Counted from the first letter of the stretch, positions 19,938 to 30,542 are shown. The stretch is DNA of 64,000 nt from Buchnera aphidicola (Chaetogeoica yunlongensis) (GCA_039829965.1 CP139909.1:310001-374000), one strand, 5' to 3'. Notes: generated by a model from the letters alone, not told the origin. Numbers and translations: made by a program.

Positions 19938-20018
19938 TTTTTTTATAAATAAAATATTGTGACTAGATTTTATATCTTATAATTCACAAAATAATTATTG
20001 AAAAGAGAAAATATTGTA

Positions 20019-21737
20019 ATGAGAACTCATTTTTGTGGAACAATAAATAACTTTCATATAGGAAAAAAAATAAGAATATGTGGATGGATAAATAAATTTA
20101 GAAATTTAGGGGAAATATTATTTATTGATATAAGAGATCGTACAGGAATAGTACAAGTTTTTTTTAAAAAAACATCTAAATCTTTATTTACAACAGCCAC
20201 TAGTTTACGTAACGAATTTTGTGTACAGATTTCTGGAATAGTTTGTAAGCGCATTAAAAAAAATAAAAATAAAAAAATATCGACAGGTGAAATAGAAATC
20301 CATGCTTCAAAATTAAAAATTTTTAATCAATCATTGCCTTTACCTATAGATTTAAAGTCAAAGAATATAGAAGAAATACGATTGAAATTTCGTTATCTAG
20401 ATTTAAGACGTCCTGATATGATTAATAATATTATTATAAGAAATAATATAACAAATATTATTAGAAAATTCATGCAAAAAAATCATTTTTTAGATATTGA
20501 AACTCCAATACTTACTAAATCTACACCCGAAGGTGCAAGAGACTATATTGTCCCAAGTAGACTTCATAAAAACAAATATTATGCATTACCTCAATCCCCT
20601 CAATTATTTAAACAATTATTAATGATATCTGGAATAGATAGATATTATCAAATTGCTAAATGTTTCAGAGATGAAGATTTAAGATCAGATAGACAACCTG
20701 AATTTACCCAAATAGATATTGAAGCATCATTTTTAAACGCACAAAAAATAAGAAAAATTATCGAACGAATGATTATAAATATTTGGAAAAATATTAAGAA
20801 TATTTCTCTTGATAAATTTCCACAAATAACATTTCAAGATTCTATGAAAATATATGGAACTGATAAACCAGATTTACGAAATCCTATAAAATTAGTAGAT
20901 ATTAAAACACTTGTTTTAAAAACTAACAATACTTTTTTTCATGATCATAATAAATTTAATTTTAATACTGTTGTTATGTGTATTCCAGGTGGTTCATCTT
21001 TGAACATACAAAAAATATATGAGTATAAAAATTTTGTAACAAAATACACAAAAAGTTGTTTATTTCATATTAAAGTAAATAAAAATTTATTTAATAACGA
21101 AAAACAATCACAAAAAATATTATTTGATAAAAATTTTTTATATGGCTTAATTTCTAAATTATCAGCAAAAGATGGAGATATTATATTTTTATTAAGTGAA
21201 AAAAATGATTTAGTATTTAAAATTATGGGTATGTTAAGAAATAAATTAGGAACTGAATTTAATTTAATTGATTGTTCTGCCTGGAAACCTACTTGGGTAA
21301 TTAATTTTCCATTGTTTACAAAAAATGAATTTGGAAATATTGTTTCTACACATCATCCTTTTACCTCTCCTAAAAATACAAATACAGATTTTTCTAAAAA
21401 AAATTTTGAAAACATAATTTCAGATTCATACGATTTAGTCATTAATGGTTGCGAAATAGGAAGTGGCTCTGTTAGAATAAATAATTATAAATTACAAAAA
21501 ACTATTTTTAATATTTTAGGGATAAATAAACAATCACAAAATGATAATTTCGACTTTTTTTTGCAAGCGTTAAAATATGGAACGCCTCCTCATGCTGGTA
21601 TTGCACTAGGATTAGATAGAATGTCTATGTTGTTAACTGACAATAAAAGTATTCGAGATGTAATTGCATTTCCGAAAACAACTACAGGTACTTGTTTGAT
21701 TACTAACGCTCCAAGTAAAATAAATATTTATAATTAA
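20019..21737 (+). CDS. aspS: Aspartyl-tRNA synthetase
   Basis: Class II synthetase. I start at the ATG at 20019 (572 residues), because MRTHFCGTINNFHIGKKI aligns directly with the E. coli N-terminus; a longer TTG start at 19998 adds seven residues without support. The N-terminal OB-fold anticodon-binding domain covers about 1-105 (RICGWINKFRNLG, IDIRDRTGIVQVFF). The catalytic core has ETPILTKSTPEGARDYIVP near residue 170, FRDEDLRSDRQPEFTQID near residue 217 and motif 3 GIALGLDRMSMLLT near residue 527. The GAD insertion domain (about 285-420) is shorter and more diverged than in E. coli (590 total). Confidence 0.96.
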   Translation: MRTHFCGTINNFHIGKKIRICGWINKFRNLGEILFIDIRDRTGIVQVFFKKTSKSLFTTATSLRNEFCVQISGIVCKRIKKNKNKKISTGEIEIHASKLKIFNQSLPLPIDLKSKNIEEIRLKFRYLDLRRPDMINNIIIRNNITNIIRKFMQKNHFLDIETPILTKSTPEGARDYIVPSRLHKNKYYALPQSPQLFKQLLMISGIDRYYQIAKCFRDEDLRSDRQPEFTQIDIEASFLNAQKIRKIIERMIINIWKNIKNISLDKFPQITFQDSMKIYGTDKPDLRNPIKLVDIKTLVLKTNNTFFHDHNKFNFNTVVMCIPGGSSLNIQKIYEYKNFVTKYTKSCLFHIKVNKNLFNNEKQSQKILFDKNFLYGLISKLSAKDGDIIFLLSEKNDLVFKIMGMLRNKLGTEFNLIDCSAWKPTWVINFPLFTKNEFGNIVSTHHPFTSPKNTNTDFSKKNFENIISDSYDLVINGCEIGSGSVRINNYKLQKTIFNILGINKQSQNDNFDFFLQALKYGTPPHAGIALGLDRMSMLLTDNKSIRDVIAFPKTTTGTCLITNAPSKINIYN

Positions 21738-21769
21738 ACGCGTTATTTTTAGATAGAGTGAAATTTACA

Positions 21770-22558
21770 TTATTTTTTTATATTACTTATTAAAAATATA
21801 ATTGAAGAACATAATACTATTGCAGGATTAGTTGAAACATTTTTATAAAACATAGATAACATTATACCTCCAGTAATTGATAGTATTCCAAATATTGTAG
21901 ATAAAAAAGCCATTTTTTCTGGAGAGTTAGAAAAACGCTGTGCTGTAGACGCTGGAATCACTAACAACGACATAACTATAAGCGATCCTAAAAATTTTAT
22001 TGAAATTCCTATTGTTAAAGATATTAAAAGAATCAAAATAAAATTTATTTTAGTAATATTTATCCCGTCTATCTTAGCTAAATCAGAATTAATAGTGACT
22101 AATAACATAAAATTCCAGTATTTTTTTAAAACATAAAGTATAATAATACAACTAATAGCTATTAAGATAATATCTACATAAGTAACTTCTAATAAATTTC
22201 CAAAAATGTAGTTAGTAAACTGATTTTTTTTATAAGAATTATTAGAAATAAAATTCATTAATATCATTCCTAATGATAATAAACTATAACTAATAATACT
22301 TAAAATAGCATCCAATGATAATACTGTTGTGTTATTGAACCAAATAATTAACATTCCAAACAAAAGAATTACACAAAATACTGTTAAACAAGGATGTAAA
22401 TTTAATAAAATAGCACATGATATTCCTAAAAGAGAAGAATGAGATAATGTATCTCCAAATGAAGACATACGTTTCCATATTATAAAAGATCCTAAAGGTC
22501 CAGTGATTATTGTTAATAATACTCCAGCTAGCCAACCTAAAAAAAAAGACTTATACAT
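21770..22558 (-). CDS. znuB: Zinc ABC transporter permease ZnuB
   Basis: Membrane permease of the high-affinity Zn(II) ABC importer. The 262-residue protein matches E. coli ZnuB (261) throughout: GWLAGVLLTIITGPLGSFII at the start, WKRMSSFGDTLSHSSLLGIS near residue 30, and LVIPASTAQRFSNSPEKMAF near residue 200. Seven to eight hydrophobic segments are visible. It lies 40 bases downstream of znuC on the same strand, so the pair is an operon. The periplasmic zinc-binding ZnuA is not encoded nearby. Confidence 0.94.
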   Translation of the reverse strand: MYKSFFLGWLAGVLLTIITGPLGSFIIWKRMSSFGDTLSHSSLLGISCAILLNLHPCLTVFCVILLFGMLIIWFNNTTVLSLDAILSIISYSLLSLGMILMNFISNNSYKKNQFTNYIFGNLLEVTYVDIILIAISCIIILYVLKKYWNFMLLVTINSDLAKIDGINITKINFILILLISLTIGISIKFLGSLIVMSLLVIPASTAQRFSNSPEKMAFLSTIFGILSITGGIMLSMFYKNVSTNPAIVLCSSIIFLISNIKK

Positions 22559-22598
22559 TATTTAACAAACTCTTGACTAAAATAAAATGATAATATTT

Positions 22599-23315
22599 TT
22601 AAAAATCGTGATTATGATCATGTTTATGACAATACGGTGCGAAAGAATTTTTTCCTATTTCTCCAAAAATAGCGAGAAATTTTGAATTTTTAGATACAGA
22701 TTCTGGAGGACCAAAACAACATATGTGATTATTTAAACAAACAACTTGATCTGTATTTGCCATAACTATATTTAAATCATGTGAAACCATAAAAATAGAA
22801 CATTCTAATTCATATTTAATTTGATTTAACAATTTATAAAATTCTATTTGTCCAATAATATCTATTCCTTGAGTAGGTTCATCTAATACTAAAAGTTCTG
22901 GTTGATTTAATAAAGCTCGGGCTAATAATATCTTTTGCATTTCACCACTAGATAATTTTTGTAATGGAATATTTATTAAATTACTAGCATGAACTTTATT
23001 TAACACATTTTTAATCAACAACTGATTTTTATATTGAGATAGATTCATAAAACGATTCACTGAAATCGGTAAAGAAGAATGTAATTTTAAATTTTGAGGT
23101 ATATAACCTATACGTAAATTATTTTTATAATATACTTTTCCTTGATTAGGTTTTAATAATCCTAAAATTACTTTAACTAATGTAGATTTACCTGCTCCAT
23201 TAGGACCTACTAAAGTTAAAATACAATTTGATGTTAAAATTAATGAAATATTTGATAAAATAGATCTATTATTAAAATTAACAAAAATTTTTTTTAATCT
23301 AATGCATACAGACAT
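22599..23315 (-). CDS. znuC: Zinc ABC transporter ATP-binding protein ZnuC
   Basis: ATPase of the zinc importer. Walker A is GPNGAGKSTLVKVI near residue 38, the signature is LSSGEMQKILLARALL near residue 133, Walker B is LLVLDEPTQGID near residue 155, and the H-loop is MVSHDLNIVM near residue 188. All are intact. The 238-residue protein (E. coli 251) ends in a short His-rich tail, CHKHDHNHDF, which could bind zinc, as E. coli ZnuC also ends His-rich. Operon with znuB. znuA, divergent from znuC in E. coli, is absent from the following 584 bases. Confidence 0.95.
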   Translation of the reverse strand: MSVCIRLKKIFVNFNNRSILSNISLILTSNCILTLVGPNGAGKSTLVKVILGLLKPNQGKVYYKNNLRIGYIPQNLKLHSSLPISVNRFMNLSQYKNQLLIKNVLNKVHASNLINIPLQKLSSGEMQKILLARALLNQPELLVLDEPTQGIDIIGQIEFYKLLNQIKYELECSIFMVSHDLNIVMANTDQVVCLNNHICCFGPPESVSKNSKFLAIFGEIGKNSFAPYCHKHDHNHDF

Positions 23316-23899
23316 ATTTAATTTACGTAAAATATATAAAAATTATTAATGCTAAATGATATCATATTAAAATACATTTATAAATTTATAATAAATCTAA
23401 ATAAATTCAAAAAAAATTCAGCAAAATATAAATATATAAAAATATAAATTATTTTTATGAAATTCTATATTGAAATAGAAAATTAAAAGTATTTTATCAA
23501 TTATTTTTTATATTTTTTTAGACATGTTGTAATTATGAAATGATATTAATCACAAATTAAAATTATTTTTTATAAAAAAATTAAGTGTTATTTATTTTTA
23601 ATAAAAAATAAATAATGGTTAATTTTATACTGAAAAATCACGCCACTAAATATAATTTTGTACTCATTACTAAATATATATTTTTAAAAAATTAAATTAA
23701 TGTATAAATTTTATTTTTAATAAAGTTCAATATAAAAGATAATATAATCAATTAATTGATAAAAACAAAAAAAATAAATAAATTTATAATTCACTAAAAA
23801 TTTAGTAATTTTTAATTTAAAAATTCCATAAGCAAAAATACATTAAACAAAAAGTCTGATAATACTTCAATACAAAATTAAATACTTATTAATGTTTAT
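23316..23899. other. Intergenic region znuC-pykA (584 bases)
   Basis: No gene recognisable. This is where E. coli synteny would place znuA, mepM and lpxM, so the tract is probably their decayed remainder, but I could not align any residue run. Contains the znuCB promoter by position. Confidence 0.35.
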
Positions 23900-25336
23900 T
23901 TAAACTTGTATAATTCTACTAGTATTAGTTTTTCCTATTTTTCCCATAATGTCTCCTTGAGTTACAATAACTAAATTTCCAGATTCTAATAATCCTCGAT
24001 TTTTTAATATACATATTGCTTCATTAGCAGCAGCCACACCTTCTTTATTGCTTTTAAATAAAATAGGAGTTACTCCTCGATATAAAGAAGTTAATTTTAA
24101 TGTTGCTATATGTTCAGATAATGCAAAAATTGGTAAACCTGAAGTAATTCTAGAAGTCATTAAAGCTGTATTTCCTGATTCAGTCATAGTAATAATAGCA
24201 GTAACTCCATTTAAATGATTAGCAGTATACATTGTTGACATAGCAATAGCTTCTTCAATATTATTAAATTTATCATGAATTCTATGTCTAGAAACATTAA
24301 TACTGGGCATTTTTTCAGCACCTTGGCAGATTTTAGACATAATTTTAATCGTTTCAGCAGGATATTTTCCTGATGCAGTTTCGGCAGATAACATTACTGC
24401 ATCACTGCCATCTAATACTGAATTAGCAACGTCCATAACTTCAGCACGAGTTGGCATAGGATTAGTTATCATAGATTCCATCATTTGAGTAGCTGTGATC
24501 ACAATTCTATTTAATTGACGAGATCTTCTAATTAAAGTTTTTTGAATTCCAGCTAATTCAGACTCTCCTATTTCTACACCTAAATCACCTCGAGCAACCA
24601 TAATAGCATCAGAGGCTAATATTATTTCATCAATTATTTTTAAATCTCTAACAGCTTCTGCTCTTTCTATTTTAGCTATAATTTTTGCTTTATTGCCAAT
24701 TCTCAATGCAAAATTTCTTGCTTGATGTAAATCATCACCATATCTTGGAAAGGAAACAGCTAAATAATCTATTCCTAACTCCATAGAAGTAATGATATCA
24801 TTTTTATCTTTATCAGTTAAAATTTTAGCTGATAAACCACCTCCTAATTTATTAATTCCTTTATTATTAGATAAAAATCCTCCTATAATAACTTTAGTAA
24901 ATATTTCTGTATTAATAATATTAATAACTTTTAATTGTATTCGTCCATCATCTAATAATAAAATATCATCTTTATTTACATCTCTAGATAAGTTTTTATA
25001 ATCAACTCCTACTTTATTTATATTGCCATGGTTTTTATTAAAATCAGTATCTAGGATAAAAATTTGATGTTTTTTTAAAAAAATTTTATTTTCTTGAAAT
25101 TTACAAACTCTAATTTTAGGCCCTTGTAAATCACCTAAAAGCGCAACATAACAATTTAATTTTTTTGTAATTTCTGTCACCATATTTACTCGATAAATAT
25201 GTTCTTGTTTAGTACCATGAGAAAAATTTAAACGAAAAACATTAACACCAAACCTAACCATTTTTTCTAAAACATTATAATCATCAGTTGAAGGACCTAA
25301 TGTAGCAATAATTTTAGTGCGTCTAAAACGTTTCAT
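23900..25336 (-). CDS. pykA: Pyruvate kinase
   Basis: Last ATP-yielding step of glycolysis. The 478-residue protein (E. coli PykA 480) has TKIIATLGPSTDD at the start, NVFRLNFSHGT near residue 30, LGDLQGPKIRVCKF near residue 63, the catalytic-lysine region IIAKIERAEAVRDL near residue 218, VARGDLGVEIG near residue 248, and TATQMMESMITNPMPTRAE near residue 279. Adjacent divergent zwf is the E. coli zwf-pykA neighbourhood, which favours pykA over pykF. No regulator such as hexR remains between them. Confidence 0.96.
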   Translation of the reverse strand: MKRFRRTKIIATLGPSTDDYNVLEKMVRFGVNVFRLNFSHGTKQEHIYRVNMVTEITKKLNCYVALLGDLQGPKIRVCKFQENKIFLKKHQIFILDTDFNKNHGNINKVGVDYKNLSRDVNKDDILLLDDGRIQLKVINIINTEIFTKVIIGGFLSNNKGINKLGGGLSAKILTDKDKNDIITSMELGIDYLAVSFPRYGDDLHQARNFALRIGNKAKIIAKIERAEAVRDLKIIDEIILASDAIMVARGDLGVEIGESELAGIQKTLIRRSRQLNRIVITATQMMESMITNPMPTRAEVMDVANSVLDGSDAVMLSAETASGKYPAETIKIMSKICQGAEKMPSINVSRHRIHDKFNNIEEAIAMSTMYTANHLNGVTAIITMTESGNTALMTSRITSGLPIFALSEHIATLKLTSLYRGVTPILFKSNKEGVAAANEAICILKNRGLLESGNLVIVTQGDIMGKIGKTNTSRIIQV

Positions 25337-25729
25337 TATTTATATTATTCCTTTTATATGTTAAATAATTTATACTATAAACAATAAATTATAAATGATT
25401 CATATATTTAATATAAAATTTAAAGCATATAATTTATTAACAAAATTACACCTTACAAATTAATATCTTAATATTAGTTATTAAAACAAAAGTTTATTCT
25501 TTATATATAACAAACTTTTTTTACATAAATAATTATGAAATATATTAAAATCATAATTTTATATCAGTTAAAAATTCTCAGATAATACTTGATAAAATAT
25601 TTATACATATGTAATTAAAATACAATCTTTATTTTTATAATAAACTAATATTAATAAAACTAAAAATATTAAATAAAATATATAAAAATTATTATTTAAA
25701 CTAATTTAAAAAAATAATTTGAGACTATT
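25337..25729. other. Intergenic region between divergent pykA and zwf (393 bases)
   Basis: In E. coli hexR lies between zwf and pykA. Nothing like it is visible here; the region is AT-rich and must carry both promoters. Confidence 0.4.
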
Positions 25730-27202
25730 ATGAATAAGAAAAACATGGGATGCGATTTAATCATTTTTGGTGCAAAAGGGGATTTAGCTTGTAGAAAATT
25801 ATTACCTGCTTTATATCAATTGGAAAAAAAAAATAAATTGTATAAAAATACAAGGATTATAGGAGTAGGACGTGCTAACTGGGATAAAACTATTTATTCT
25901 AATATAGTGTATGATTCATTAAAAAAATTTATGAATGATGTCATTGTTGAATCTACTTGGAAAAATTTTTCTTCCAGATTGTATTTTTGTAATATTGACG
26001 TTAATTATATTAATAATTTTAAAAAATTAAAAAATATCATCCTTCTAAGTAAAAATATTATAATAAATTATCTTGCAGTTCCTCCAAATATGTTCGAAAA
26101 AATCTGTATAGGATTAAGTTCAATAAATTTAAATATAGAACCCACTCGAATAATAATAGAAAAACCATTAGGATCTTCTTTAAAAACATCTATGGAAGTT
26201 AATGATAAAATTTCTAAATTTTTCAAAGAACATCAAATATTTAGAATAGATCACTATCTTGGAAAAGAAACAATACAAAATTTATTAGCATTTAGATTTT
26301 ACAATTCTTTATTTTATTATAATTGGAATAATGAATTTATCGATCATGTTCAAATTACTATTTCAGAAAAAATAGGAGTGGAAGGAAGATTAAACTATTT
26401 TAATAAAGTAGGACAATTAAAAGATATGGTACAAAATCATTTACTTCAGATATTAACTATGATTACTATGTCACTTCCAAAAGATCTTACTTCAGATAGT
26501 ATACGTAATGAAAAAATAAAGATTTTAAAATCATTAAGACCATTCAACACAAATACAATTCAAAAAAATTTAATATTAGGACAATATACATCAGGAAAAA
26601 TTAATAATATAAATGTTCCCTCTTATATCGATGATATGAATCATCAAATAAGTCAAACAAAAGAAAATACTGAAACTTTTGTATCTATGAAAATATATAT
26701 TGATAATAACCAATGGTTTGGTATTCCATTTTATTTAAGAACAGGAAAACGTCTTCCTAAAAAATGTTCAGAAATTGTTGTTTTCTTTAAACATCCCATG
26801 ACAAATATTTTCAAAAAAAATTTTAATACATTACCAAAAAATAAACTTGTCCTTTCATTACAACCAAATGAAGGAATACAAATATACATATTAAATAAAA
26901 AACCTCAATTGACTTCTCAATATAAGTTAGATTTAGTTTGCTTAGACTTTAACTATTCCGATTTATATCAAAAAACACAATTATCAGATGCATATGAAAA
27001 ATTATTGCTGGAAAGTATGTATGGTATTCAATCTTTATTCGTTAGACGAGATGAAATAGAATTAGCTTGGGAATGGATAGATTCAATTTTTTATTGCTTA
27101 AAAATAAAGCCTCAAAATTTAGATTTGTATCCAGCTGGAACTTGGGGACCTGAACGTTCAAAAACAATGATCGTAAAAGATGGTTACGAATGGAATCAAT
27201 AA
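25730..27202 (+). CDS. zwf: Glucose-6-phosphate 1-dehydrogenase
   Basis: First enzyme of the oxidative pentose phosphate pathway and a source of NADPH. The 490-residue protein equals E. coli length (491). It opens with DLIIFGAKGDLACRKLLPALYQL (the NADP-binding GAKGDLA loop). It has IIEKPLGSSLKTS near residue 146, the active-site signature RIDHYLGKETIQNLLAFRF near residue 175, and FYLRTGKRLPKK near residue 335. No disruption seen. Confidence 0.97.
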   Translation: MNKKNMGCDLIIFGAKGDLACRKLLPALYQLEKKNKLYKNTRIIGVGRANWDKTIYSNIVYDSLKKFMNDVIVESTWKNFSSRLYFCNIDVNYINNFKKLKNIILLSKNIIINYLAVPPNMFEKICIGLSSINLNIEPTRIIIEKPLGSSLKTSMEVNDKISKFFKEHQIFRIDHYLGKETIQNLLAFRFYNSLFYYNWNNEFIDHVQITISEKIGVEGRLNYFNKVGQLKDMVQNHLLQILTMITMSLPKDLTSDSIRNEKIKILKSLRPFNTNTIQKNLILGQYTSGKINNINVPSYIDDMNHQISQTKENTETFVSMKIYIDNNQWFGIPFYLRTGKRLPKKCSEIVVFFKHPMTNIFKKNFNTLPKNKLVLSLQPNEGIQIYILNKKPQLTSQYKLDLVCLDFNYSDLYQKTQLSDAYEKLLLESMYGIQSLFVRRDEIELAWEWIDSIFYCLKIKPQNLDLYPAGTWGPERSKTMIVKDGYEWNQ

Positions 27203-27452
27203 ATCGTAAAATTATTTTTAAATAATAAAATGTTTCATGATATCTATATAACTAAATACATTCAAAAAATAGAAAAATATTCTCGTTATTTATAAAAAAT
27301 AAAATTTATACAAACATAAAAATTTATGTATAATTTATAATTGTTTATATAAGAATATTTTTTTTAATATAAATATTCTAAAATTATTTTTTTATCTTAA
27401 TAAATAATTTATTATGATATACTTTCTATATTAATTGGGAAGATATGATATT

Positions 27453-28328
27453 ATGATTCGAATAATTCTTTTTTTATTAACTAATTTATCAGTTATATTT
27501 ATATTTAATTTAATTTTAAGTTTTACAGGTGTTAATTCTAAAAGTGTTCATGGATTATTAATATTTTCTAGTGTTTTTGGGTTTGGTGGAGCAATAATAT
27601 CGTTATTACTATCAAAATGGATTGCTTTAAAATCTATCAACGCAAAAATAATTCAGTGTCCTATAAATGATACTGAACGATGGTTAATAAATACTGTTAA
27701 GAATCAAGCTAACACAATGGGTCTTAAAACACCTGACATTGCTATATATCACGCACTTGATATGAATGCATTTGCAACTGGAGCACGTAAAAATTCAGCA
27801 TTAATTGCTGTTTCTACAGGTCTATTAGAAAATATGAATCGCAATGAAGCTGAAGCTGTTTTAGCTCATGAAATAAGTCATATTGCTAATGGTGATATGG
27901 TGACTATGACATTAATACAAGGTGTAATGAATACCTTTGTAATATTCATTTCTCGTATTATTGCTCAAATTATTTCATCAATTTTTTCCGAAGAAAAAAA
28001 TGATAATTCTTCTAATCAAGATACATGGATATATACAATTTGTTCTGTTACATTAGAACTATTATTTGGTATACTTGCTAGTATAATAACAATGTGGTTT
28101 TCTAGACATCGAGAATTTTATGCTGATTCAGGTTCTGCTAAATTAGTAGGTCGAGAAAATATGATTGCTGCTTTACAAAAGTTAAAAATAAGTTATGAAC
28201 CTCAAGAGCAAAGTAATCTATTAGCTTTATGCATTCATGGAAAAAATAATTCTTTATTAAATTTGTTTATGTCTCATCCATCATTAAATAAAAGAATTCA
28301 AGCTTTATATAATCAAGATTATATGTAA
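27453..28328 (+). CDS. htpX: Membrane zinc metalloprotease HtpX
   Basis: Inner-membrane quality-control protease. I use the ATG at 27453 (292 codons with stop, about 291 residues), because MIRIILFLLTNLSVIFIF lines up with the E. coli start. A TTG at 27435 would add six residues. Transmembrane segments lie at about 2-24, 32-55, 150-170 and 185-210. The zinc site is HEISH in AVLAHEISHIANGD near residue 139, with the distal Glu in SRHREFYADSGSAKLV near residue 222. Length agrees with E. coli (293). Confidence 0.95.
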   Translation: MIRIILFLLTNLSVIFIFNLILSFTGVNSKSVHGLLIFSSVFGFGGAIISLLLSKWIALKSINAKIIQCPINDTERWLINTVKNQANTMGLKTPDIAIYHALDMNAFATGARKNSALIAVSTGLLENMNRNEAEAVLAHEISHIANGDMVTMTLIQGVMNTFVIFISRIIAQIISSIFSEEKNDNSSNQDTWIYTICSVTLELLFGILASIITMWFSRHREFYADSGSAKLVGRENMIAALQKLKISYEPQEQSNLLALCIHGKNNSLLNLFMSHPSLNKRIQALYNQDYM

Positions 28329-28955
28329 AAATAAAATTTTATTTTTTTTGATAATTGAACAAAAAATATTAAATTATATAGAATAATGTGTAAAATTTTT
28401 TAAAATCGATTTAATAAACATTTATTTTATCAAATGATTTTATTATAATATATTTTAAAAAATTATTTTTAAGAAACTATTATTATCAGAAAATTTACAT
28501 AACTTAAGTTTATCTAAATAATATTATTACAATAATAGTAAAATTTTATATCAGCTTTACTTGTAAAATATTAAATTTTCATACAATAAAATACCCTAAT
28601 GTTTTTTATATTATTAACATTTATTTATAAAAATATACGATGAAAAATATTTGATTATTTAATTTATTTAAAACTATTTTGAATTTTTTTACATCTATTT
28701 GTTAATAAAATGATTATTAATTTTTCAAACAAAATTTTTTTATTTAAAATTAAATTTAAACATCATAAATTTAATATATTAAATAAAAATAATACATAAA
28801 ATTGTAACAAAGGCCTTTTAATTTTATATTAAGGCCTTTGCTGTTGAATAAATAATAATTTGTTAAAATAAAAAAAATTATTATCTGTATTTTAATTATA
28901 AAAACAATATAATTTATTCTAATTCTGTCCTTATATTTTTTTTCGGAGTTTCTAA
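28329..28955. other. Intergenic region htpX-yoaE (627 bases)
   Basis: No gene recognisable. Other than the hairpin at 28808-28840, the sequence is featureless A/T. A cold-shock gene (cspC) might be expected between these genes from E. coli-type order, but no CSP motif is readable. Confidence 0.35.
28808..28840. terminator. GC-cored hairpin upstream of yoaE
   Basis: CAAAGGCCTT (28808-28817) pairs perfectly with AAGGCCTTTG (28831-28840), a 10-bp stem with a 13-base loop. The GGCC core is conspicuous in this AT-rich gap. It lies about 115 bases before the yoaE start and about 480 bases after htpX, with no clear T-run after it, so it could be a terminator of a lost gene, a leader structure of yoaE, or an attenuator. 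Confidence 0.5.
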
Positions 28956-30542
28956 ATGACACTACTTTTAGATCCGTCAACGTGGGCAGGTCTGTTAACA
29001 CTTATTATATTAGAAATCGTTTTAGGTATTGATAACTTAGTTTTTGTAGCTATTTTATCAGAAAAGCTACCTCCATGTAAACAAGATAAAGCTCGCTTAA
29101 TTGGTTTAAGCGCAGCTTTAATAATGAGGCTAGGTTTACTTATATTGATGTCATGGATGATTACTTTAACATCTCCAATAATTAATAATAAATACTTTTC
29201 TTTTTCCGGAAGAGATTTAATATTATTGTTTGGAGGATTATTTCTATCATTTAAAGCAATAATTGAACTAAATGAAAGATTAGATAGTAATATTCACAAA
29301 AACAAGAATAATAAACATCGTGCTGAATTTTGGACTATAGTAATTCAAATTGTTATTTTAGATTCTGTTTTTTCTTTAGATGCTATTGTAACAGCTGTGG
29401 GTATGATAAATAAATTACCAATTATGATGATGGCTGTAATTATTGCTATGATATTAATGTTATTAGCTTCTAAACCATTAACAAAATTTATTAATAGTCA
29501 TCAAACAGTAGTAGTATTATGCCTTAGCTTTCTCTTAATGGTTGGATGTAATTTAGTATCAGAAGCATTAGGTCTAGATGTTCCTAAAGGTTATTTATAT
29601 GCTGCTATCGGTTTTTCTATAATTATAGAAATACTAAATCAAATAGCTCGTAGAAATTTTATATTGCATCAATTTCGAAAACCAATGAGACAAAGAGTAG
29701 CTGAATCAGTATTAAAATTAATGATAGGAAACCAATTTAAAAATAAAACTATACAATACAATTCTTCTAAAAAAAATGAAAAACAAAAAAATAATTATAC
29801 TTCTATAGATTCAGAATCTTTTAAAGAAGAAGAAAAATACATGATACATAGTGTATTAACACTAGCTGCTAGATCGATTAGAAGTATTATGACACCGAGA
29901 AATGAAATTTCTTGGGTAGATATTTATCAACAAAAAAATAAAATTAGGTGTCAATTGCTAGATACACCTCATAGTTTATTTCCAGTATGTAAAGGTCAAT
30001 TAGATGAAGTTATAGGTATAGTTCGTGCTAAAGAATTACTAATTGCATTAGAAAAAACAATAAATATAATTGAATTTTGTTCTACTATATCTCCTATTAT
30101 TATACCAGATACACTTGATCCTATAAATTTATTAGGAGTATTAAGACGTGCTAAAGGAAGTTTAGTAATTATCACCAATGAATTTGGAGCTGTACAAGGA
30201 TTAATTACTCCTTTAGATGTTTTAGAAGCAATTGCTGGTGAATTTCCAGATGCAGATGAAACACCAGATATTATTTTTGAAAAAGATGGATGGTTAGTAA
30301 AAGGAGGAACGGATTTACATTCTTTAAAACAATGCCTTAATATTACTAATTTAATTCAAGAAGAAAAAAGCTATGCATCTTTAGCTGGATTATTAATTTC
30401 TCATACAGGTCAATTACCTATACCTGGTGAAACTATTATTATTCCCCCTTTAAAATTTCATATCTTGGAAGCTACACAATACCAAATACATTTAGTTCGT
30501 ATAACAAAAGAACAACCAAAAAATATAAGTTTTAAACCATAA
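28956..30542 (+). CDS. yoaE: TerC-family membrane protein with CBS and CorC domains (YoaE)
   Basis: Inner-membrane protein of unproven function; TerC relatives act in metal-ion export. The 528-residue protein (E. coli YoaE 518) has an N-terminal TerC domain over about residues 10-235 with seven or so membrane spans and the conserved LEIVLGIDNLVFVAIL and VILDSVFSLDAIVTAVGM, both with membrane-embedded Asp. A CBS pair covers about 310-430 (AARSIRSIMTPRNEISWVD, FGAVQGLITPLDVLEAI). A C-terminal CorC/HlyC domain covers about 440-515 (DGWLVKGGTDLHSL, GLLISHTGQLPIPGETI). Intact in all parts, which suggests an essential role. Confidence 0.93.
   Translation: MTLLLDPSTWAGLLTLIILEIVLGIDNLVFVAILSEKLPPCKQDKARLIGLSAALIMRLGLLILMSWMITLTSPIINNKYFSFSGRDLILLFGGLFLSFKAIIELNERLDSNIHKNKNNKHRAEFWTIVIQIVILDSVFSLDAIVTAVGMINKLPIMMMAVIIAMILMLLASKPLTKFINSHQTVVVLCLSFLLMVGCNLVSEALGLDVPKGYLYAAIGFSIIIEILNQIARRNFILHQFRKPMRQRVAESVLKLMIGNQFKNKTIQYNSSKKNEKQKNNYTSIDSESFKEEEKYMIHSVLTLAARSIRSIMTPRNEISWVDIYQQKNKIRCQLLDTPHSLFPVCKGQLDEVIGIVRAKELLIALEKTINIIEFCSTISPIIIPDTLDPINLLGVLRRAKGSLVIITNEFGAVQGLITPLDVLEAIAGEFPDADETPDIIFEKDGWLVKGGTDLHSLKQCLNITNLIQEEKSYASLAGLLISHTGQLPIPGETIIIPPLKFHILEATQYQIHLVRITKEQPKNISFKP

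Noticed and set aside
28771..29001. 76-codon open frame on the minus strand before yoaE
   Set aside because: It overlaps the conserved start of yoaE and runs through the GC hairpin; composition is that of random AT-rich DNA.
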